The notes beneath the pieces are model-generated. The model was not told where the DNA came from. It saw only the letters and a program-made list of their open reading frames with translations, and ran no database searches. 64,000 bases of DNA, taken from positions 310,001 to 374,000 of the forward strand of contig WPIO01000030.1 in assembly GCA_009760855.2 (NCBI GenBank), given 5' to 3'. Made by a program: the position numbers and the translations under genes. Position 1 is the stretch's first letter. Each line of letters begins with the position of its first letter. Of the stretch, positions 57,940 to 64,000 are shown in pieces. The stretch is from Cristatella mucedo (taxonomy: Eukaryota; Bryozoa; Phylactolaemata; Cristatellidae).

Positions 57940-59270
57940 TAACCGGAAAATATGCAAAAATGGAGCGTACCTTCTCAAAATGCGACAGTTGGTCAACCTC
58001 GTGGAATAGTCTCGCCTCTCACTTTGCATCTTGGACTCTGCATTGGCTGTACGCGACGCCAATTTCGAGAACATCGTTGCAGACGAAAGCTTCTGAAAAC
58101 TTCGGATAACCGGCTCTTTTTCGGTTGAGGAATCGTGATTATATACTGCCGAAATAGCAGCACACGACCAAGATAAAGCTGTTTCCGACAGAAGACTTCC
58201 CAAGGTTACACGTCAGCTCTATCTGGACCAAGTGAAAGCTTGCTCGGTGTCAGCATCCGGCTAAAAGGGGTTTTATGTTTCTGAGCTCGTGGTCTACGCT
58301 CGTGGCAAGTCAGATAGAGCTTACCTCATTCCTGGGTGTCCTCCATCATCATTAACCAGGAAAACCACTCATAAATCACTGGAAAAACTTCCTTCATAGC
58401 ACAGTGCCCGTGGGCTTGATTGCCATGAAGAGCCGTCAGAGCTCTCCGTTGGAGTGCTGTCACCAGCTACCACCAGGTTCGGGCTCCATCTATGTGAGCA
58501 GTATTGACGCAGTGTCCGCACCTATAATAGATGGCATCGCTTTGGTTAAGCCCAGCTGAAGGTTTCTTTTGCCATGCTCCAAAAGTAGTGCAACTTAATT
58601 ATGATCCTGATCCTACGCTTGCTTGACGTCTCCTAGCTACAATCCACACTCCAGAAGTACTAGCTGCGATATAATAGGGTCTCGTGCTTAAAGCATCGGC
58701 TACAATGTTAGTCTCACCGCAATTGTAGAGTACCTTGATCTCAAACTCGCACAGCTTGAGGGCCAACTTCAAGGACTGGCAATGGTGATTCCTTAACAAT
58801 ACTAATAAGACCTGTTCACGGCACCATAAGAGGATCATATCTCTTTCTAGGAACTTTATAGATGCCGTAAAGAAAGCATTTCCTTTTCTGTTCTTAAGAA
58901 GTGACGACGTGACCGCTTCTTAGTCAGTGTACAGAGTGAATGTAATGCTCAGCAAGTACGATTAATAAACTTTTGCAGCCTTCTCTTCTGTGAAGAAAGC
59001 TAGCACTGTGGCAGACAATTTCGTCTCTCTGGCATTCAGCTGTCTCCCTTCAAATGCCTCTGATTAGTGCTCATCTGACTGATCGAGCTGTTCTTGGACA
59101 AAGCCATCCTCTACTGAGGATGCATCATAAGTGATGACAAACAGAAGTAGTCTGCATCTAGAAGCTTTAGCCCAAAATCAACCTATTAACTCGTTAACGG
59201 TTGCCTTGCATTCTATGCACTACGCGATTTTTTTCAGCTGATCTCAGAGGGCACCAGACATCTTCGCAAG
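57940..59270 (-). mobile_element. Ty3/gypsy-type RNase H and integrase remnant
   Basis: On the - strand: RNase H pieces TLTKKRSRRHFLRTEKEML (58940-58880), then LALKLCEFEIKVLY and NIVADALSTRP (58760-58680). Integrase zinc-finger end YLTCHERRPRAQKHKTPF (58310-58255) and a core remnant near 58100-58030 follow. Stops separate all of them. A different copy from the one in intron 3. Confidence 0.7.
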
Positions 59271-60044
59271 TCAAGAATAAAGATCTCAATGATTCCCAAG
59301 AACAATTACTTCTTCCAGTCTAAATCCAGTAGACCTGAAGAGGCTCAAAACCCTATCGCGGCCGGTATGGCGGCCTCTGCAAGACTCTTGAAAGCAAATG
59401 AAGTCGTTGAGTTATGCCTGGACATCTGTGTCAATAAAATCAAGAAATTTATTGCTGGTACGCCGAAATTTCCCGGGGGGGAGTTTTGAGTCAAAAATGG
59501 TGTACAACAATGCTGGTAGAGATCACAATGAAATGCAACTACCTTTTTGCTCTATCTGCCTGTGCAACCGGAATTTCATTGGATATTCTATCGAATCTGA
59601 AAAAATAGGCACTCACCTTTGTGACACTGGTCCAGCATCTCAGTAAGATTGGATATTTGGTAGTTGTCCCTCACAGGACCTTATTATGTTTGCATTATCC
59701 GACTAAAATGTCATGGGGTACCCGAAGGCTTTCTGATGAGTACCAATGGCGATGGTGGTTGATCATCATTTGGAGTCATCGTCCAGCCCTTATGCTTAGC
59801 TGACGAACAAGAGGAATGCACAATGGTCAAGAAGTGCTTGTAACTTCAGGTGAATATAGTCTTGGGTATTAATATCATTTGCTAAATCTCGTGACCTTTT
59901 ATTGAACTCTTACTTAGCCATTTCCCATGAGCAAATTCTTGGGCTCCTGCCTCCACTTTCTTGACGAATGTGGTGCTGCCATAACATTCGTTACAGAGTG
60001 GCTTTAGGCTTTCCATGTGATGACCATCATAAAAAAGTAAAGTA
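59271..60044. other. No gene seen
   Basis: Could be 5' pol of the adjacent gypsy remnant, but no RT motif is readable. Confidence 0.35.
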
Positions 60045-60130
60045 ATTAATTTGTTTAGCGCCCTAAGAGATCTTAACTGCTATTCTGGCACATCACATTT
60101 GCTACGGGGCTCAACCCCTCAACTTTGTCC
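60045..60130 (-). mobile_element. SINE-B, reverse fragment
   Basis: TTGTTTAGCGCCCTAAGAGA, ATTCTGGCACATCACATTTG, GGGGCTCAACCCC (B-box side). Confidence 0.55.
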
Positions 60131-60404
60131 ATAAGCTGCCTTTATCTGACCTTGGCAGGGGTGGGCTCCTTAACCATCAGCCCAAACTCAGCACCACATT
60201 TGCAGTCTGGGCACACTTACTCCGGTGCCGGTTCAATAGGTCTAAAAAGCTACTGGACTTATAACTTCCTACAGCCATAACATACCTTCGCTGTTTGGTA
60301 TCATTGTTGTTTTATTAGCATGTTGTCCATCTGGCATATAACATCCTTCAGGCAAACATTCCTGCAATACCTTAGGTCTGCAATGCACCTGCACCACTGG
60401 AAGC

Positions 60405-60520
60405 ACTGTGCTTTGCAGAGCTGTTGTAATTGCGAATAGTGCGGCTCGCACTTCATCGATTGGCAGAGCCTCCGTGTCAGGCTATGCTTGCTATGGGCTC
60501 ACAACAGACTGGATAGAGCT
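60405..60520 (+). repeat. Inverted repeat arm 1
   Basis: CTTTGCAGAGCTGTTGTAAT and CATCGATTGGCAGAGCCTCC match the reverse complement of 61490-61600 over about 95 bp, at roughly 70% by eye. Confidence 0.6.
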
Positions 60521-60714
60521 GCCCTGGATGCCATTCCCTACTGATGTAGAATGCACCATCACCTGTTCTCCACTCAGAAACTGTTATAACGACGTCTTCT
60601 TTCACGAGCCTCTTGCTGCATAGATCACATAAAAAAAACAGTGGACCTTTTCACCTCGTGGAAGCATAGCCGCTCATAAGTTTGTGGCTAATTTAGATAT
60701 GTACCTAGATAAAG

Positions 60715-61045
60715 ATAATAATAATAATGCACTTGATAAAGCGCCCTTAGAGAACTCAATCTCTTTCTAGGCGCTTTACATTTGCTGCAAGTTGAAATGC
60801 AATTGAATGATAAGTAAAATCATGCTTGAAAACCAAAAAAATGAATAATATGGTTAGGGGTAACATGCACAGGGTTAGCATGCAACTGTGGTTAGTGGCA
60901 GCATGCACAGTGTCAGCACGCATAAACACATGAAAGACGAATCACAGGGACCCACTAAATGCTGTCCTAAATAGGTGTGTTTTAAGTTCCTTTTAAATGT
61001 GGTCAGGTTCTCTGAAGGTGCTATGTAAATGTATTATTACTATTA
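60715..61045 (-). mobile_element. LINE-1 3' end fragment, reverse
   Basis: AATAATGCACTTGATAAAGC, CTAGGCGCTTTACATTTGCT, GGTTAGGGGTAACATGCACA to about 61008. TTCTCTGAAGGTGCTATGTA with ATT repeats then follows, a tail in the + orientation. Confidence 0.8.
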
Positions 61046-61204
61046 TTATTAAAGGGAGAGCCGGAATTTATGTTAGACGCGGATCTTGAATGTGCCTTTT
61101 GGCAGCCTAGAATCCTATCATTAGCACTCTCAAGTTTCGATGGTCTTCAGTTTGACCGCTGTAGTCTACCAGCAAAACCTTCTTCATGTTCGTGGTGAAA
61201 CTGC

Positions 61205-61315
61205 AGTACTCACCATTCAATCGCGTTTCCCTTTGCAGCAAATGTAAAGCGCCTAGAAAGAGATTGAGTTCTCTGAGGGCGCTTTATCAAGTGCATTATT
61301 ATTTTTATTATTAAG
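61205..61315 (+). mobile_element. LINE-1 tail fragment, forward
   Basis: CACCATTCAATCGCGTTTCC, GCGCCTAGAAAGAGATTGAG, GAGGGCGCTTTATCAAGTGC, ATTATT. Nearly consensus, so probably one of the younger insertions. Confidence 0.85.
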
Positions 61316-61489
61316 ATTTCAGCTAGTGACCATTTTCAATGACTGGCTCACTGTGGTCGTGGAAAAAGTGCGCAAGCTGTCTCAGTTGTAGTCAATATAA
61401 AATAGTTTCCGAGTAGTTAAAACCTTATAGGGCATTCTACATCAGTGGAAATGACGTCCATTGCAATTTACTCCTGTCGATGTGGCCTC

Positions 61490-61600
61490 AGTGGGCCTGA
61501 TATAGCGATGCACCTGATATGGAGACCAAACCTATCGACGATGTGCAAGCTATACTTGTCCCAAGTACAACAGCTTTGCAAAGCAGAAGCCAAGCAGTGG
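61490..61600 (-). repeat. Inverted repeat arm 2
   Basis: Reverse complement reads CTTTGCAAAGCTGTTGTACT and TCGTCGATAGG, paralogous to 60405-60520. Confidence 0.6.
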
Positions 61601-62704
61601 CACAGTTGCATTGCAAACCTATGTAACTACAGGAAATTTTGTTTGTTAAATGCAATGTAACAGACAGAGCACTTCTTAACAAAACACCGGTGATCTCAAA
61701 AAGCAAAGTTACTTTATGGCTGAGAACTGTAAACATGAATTGGTCATGATTTCTCAAACTCCGCTATTGACTCGCGTGCTTGTGACTAGTGCAGCCTTTC
61801 GCAGAATACCCCAACGAAAATAGTTACTCGGCAAGTCTTTGTTAAGAAACGCCTTGTTGCCGAATTGTGTATGGATCGTAGAACAGACCAATCTTGCGAA
61901 TCACCCTCCGAGAGAGACTTGCTCCTTAATTAATGGTCCGTGTAAGATATAGTAATACTACTCTCACTACGAGTGCTGCTGGTGGACAAGCGGGCTCTGC
62001 TTCCAGCCGAGGTTTTGCAATGTGGTCATCTAATAACTTCGTAATGGTGCTAGTCTCAGCCAACGCACTACGAATACCGATGACGCCTGAACCATGGGGT
62101 GCGGCCAGTTACTTGTATGTGCTGTAAGCTGACTCTGACAGTACACACGCGACGGTACACCAGCAACGAAATACAGACGCCGAGGAGGCTTCAACAAGCG
62201 TGTATTCCGCTAACGCTCGCAGCGCTACACCACGCGGCGGCTCCCCCTCCGTCCTGCTCCTCTGCAGGCAGTGACTGACCGTCGTAAAACCATTTTCCAA
62301 TAAACCGGCAGTAACCCGCGGCTACAAGCGTCATCGGCCCATGCTGTCATGGCACGGCAATAAAACAATCACATTTCCCCTTGATCTCAAGATCACAAAT
62401 CCATCAGCAATACACTTAAGATAAAAGCACCACGTGCCATTCACGCAAGGAAAAAGCACTTAACAGCATAAAGGCACCGTCACAGTCCAGCAACCACCAT
62501 TAACATGACCGCAACTTAAACGACATCGCATGCGCTGCACCGATGCACACAGGTATGCTGACAGTAACAGTAGGGCAGCGACGACGAGCGCTTGCACCTT
62601 AACATATCAAGTCCGTATCCGCAATTCAGTTTTATTTAACGGCCGCGGACGGTTACAGGCGTACTCCGACGACAATAGTAATAAAAAGTAATAAAATAAC
62701 AAAT
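61601..62704. other. No gene seen; GC-rich patch
   Basis: 62130-62300 is GC-rich with a - strand open frame and might be LTR-like; not established. Confidence 0.35.
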
Positions 62705-62835
62705 ATAATTAATTTGTATAGCGCCCCAAGAGAACTTAATCTCTATTCGGGCGCTTCACATATTCATCGGGGCTCGTGCCCACGACCCCAGCCAGACCTT
62801 GGTCGAGGCGAGCACTTTAACCGCTGCCTTAACCG
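62705..62835 (-). mobile_element. SINE-B, reverse copy
   Basis: Read on the - strand: CCAGCGGTTAAGGCAGCGGT and GTGCTCGCCTCGACC (head), GGGGTCGTGGGCACGAGCCC (B box), GTGAAGCGCCCGAATAGAGA (LINE-1-like tail). The A-box region is duplicated. Confidence 0.8.
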
Positions 62836-62854
62836 CTGGACCAAACCAGCTAGG

Positions 62855-62930
62855 CGAGTAATGATAATACACTTGATAAAGCGCACTGAGAGAACTCGAT
62901 CTCTTTCTATGCGCTTTACATTTGGGCCTA
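62855..62930 (-). mobile_element. LINE-1 tail fragment, reverse
   Basis: TACACTTGATAAAGCGCACT, CTCGATCTCTTTCTATGCGC, TTTACATTTG. Confidence 0.75.
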
Positions 62931-62935
62931 GAGCT

Positions 62936-63110
62936 CACATCAACTCTAATGCCAATACCCGAGTCTCAACTACTCACTGTCCCTTATCTCAGGGCGCCTT
63001 TCATACTGCCTCAGTGATATATCGTCGCATAATCTTATAATCGCGATTAATAGCTAGCTGCCATAATTTGGCTGCTTTAGCTCGCGCCGCCGTTACAGCT
63101 CGCACTCATA
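62936..63110. repeat. Dispersed repeat, copy 2
   Basis: Diverged partner of 48320-48530 (GAGCTCACATCAACTCTAAT, GCCTCAGTGATATATCGTCG, TTAGCTCGCGCCGCCGTTAC). Confidence 0.6.
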
Positions 63111-63284
63111 GGCCACCCAAAATGTGCAGCTGGACTTAAAAAACTTTGCTCCGTCCAATTGATGATGCTTAAGTGCGACCTTCGTATTTTGTTCGGAATT
63201 AATGTGTTCTCATTGAAAACTGCTTACAGGTTGAAAGCTTCATTACGAAGACCGCTTCCACCACTTAGCCATCTTGTTCATTAG

Positions 63285-63370
63285 ACAAAATAATAATAAT
63301 GATGCACTTGATAAAGCGCCCTCAGAGAACTTAATCTCTCTCTAGGCGCTTTACATTTGCTGCAAAGACA
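63285..63370 (-). mobile_element. LINE-1 tail fragment, reverse
   Basis: AATAATAATGATGCACTTGA, CTCAGAGAACTTAATCTCTC, CTAGGCGCTTTACATTTGCT. Confidence 0.8.
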
Positions 63371-64000
63371 ACATTCTGACAGTCAAGATTTTTATTATTT
63401 TTGGCTCCTGAATAATTACACCGGGCTATGTTAGAATCTAAAACTAGACGACATAAAATTTAAGCCCTGCAATAGGCAGTCAGTTGTAGAGCTGAGTTGA
63501 GCTCCGAACTCTGAGCCGTGCGAGTGTTGCGGTGTATCGCGGCAGCTGTTAGACGCCCCAGCCCTCCGGCTCTGTCAAACACGCCTCTCTACGCTACGGA
63601 TATGAACTTTTTATTTCAAGGTTGGAGAGCTCTTCATTGCTGCCGCGGTCCACCTTCGTTAGCTACGTACCTACGCGGGTGGGTGCTGCGGTAGTCGTCG
63701 CGCGTCGGCTGCGACTAGCACCGCTAGGAGCGCTGCACTTGAGTCGTAGTTCCTTTTCTCAGATTAAAGCCGCCTTTAAAAAAAAATGTTCACGTGCGCT
63801 CTCTTCTCATAAGTGTTTGTTTCTGCTGCATTAGATTAATTGCGTCTAATTTTATGCGGGCGTGCAGTGCAACTGCTAATAACCCTCTTGAATCGGTGAC
63901 TTAGTTTCCGGTGTGACTTGTGAGCATGCGCTAATACGACACGTATACGCTTTCAAACATGAGCAGGGGAAGAGAGAGAACGAAAGAGAGAGAGATGTGG
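63371..64000. other. No gene seen; GC-rich block
   Basis: 63480-63770 is GC-rich. Its complement has AATAAA (from 63610-63620), so an LTR on the - strand is possible but unproven. The window ends in an AG-rich repeat. Confidence 0.35.

Overview
This is a repeat-rich stretch of an animal genome, most likely an invertebrate. The evidence is spliced exons with GT/AG junctions, introns of kilobase to 20-kb size, several decayed retrotransposon and DNA-transposon families, tRNA-derived SINEs and long dinucleotide repeats. Nothing looks prokaryotic: no operons, no long ORFs, no CRISPR array, no rRNA. The phylum cannot be fixed from this window.

One host gene can be assembled, on the + strand from 6944 to 52768. 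Ten exons have splice sites whose phases fit end to end (1/1, 0/0, 0/0, 1/1, 0/0, 1/1, 1/1, 1/1, 1/1). They predict a single-pass type I membrane protein of about 466 residues: signal peptide, an N-terminal beta-strand-like module of about 165 residues split over exons 2-4, a Thr/Ser/Pro/Gln-rich mucin-like stalk (exons 5-6), a standard EGF domain, a calcium-binding-type EGF domain, a third EGF-like unit with only four cysteines, one transmembrane helix and a cytoplasmic tail of about 50 residues. No exon exceeds 260 bp, so ORF length does not reveal the gene; splice phase does. It is the main candidate for something undescribed here.

The rest is mostly mobile DNA. Two CR1/L2-like LINE families dominate. 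LINE-1 (my label) ends in a hairpin-forming tail around GCGCCTAGAAAGAGATTGAG followed by ATT/TTA repeats; LINE-2 ends near a TGTAATGTATCTCCG-type sequence. Two tRNA-derived SINE families are present: SINE-A has its own tail, and SINE-B carries a LINE-1-like tail. The large third intron (16338-36987) holds LINE and SINE copies, a broken hAT-type (ZMYM1-like) transposase on the - strand (about 26320 to 23640) that was later hit by a LINE-1 fragment, an LTR-like segment with a gag-position ORF (27420-26957), and a decayed Ty3/gypsy pol on the + strand (about 30700-34880). A decayed Tc1-like transposase lies at 49900-48830 (-), inside the intron between the two complete EGF exons.

Layout: 1-6900, LINE/SINE remnants upstream of the gene; 6944-37204, signal peptide and N-terminal module exons with two very large introns; 37205-52768, stalk, EGF and membrane exons; 52769-64000, downstream LINE remnants, a MITE with an exact 7-bp target duplication (56826-57117), a second Ty3/gypsy fragment (59270 to 57940, -), and a cluster of SINE-B and LINE-1 tails. 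I see no second host gene.
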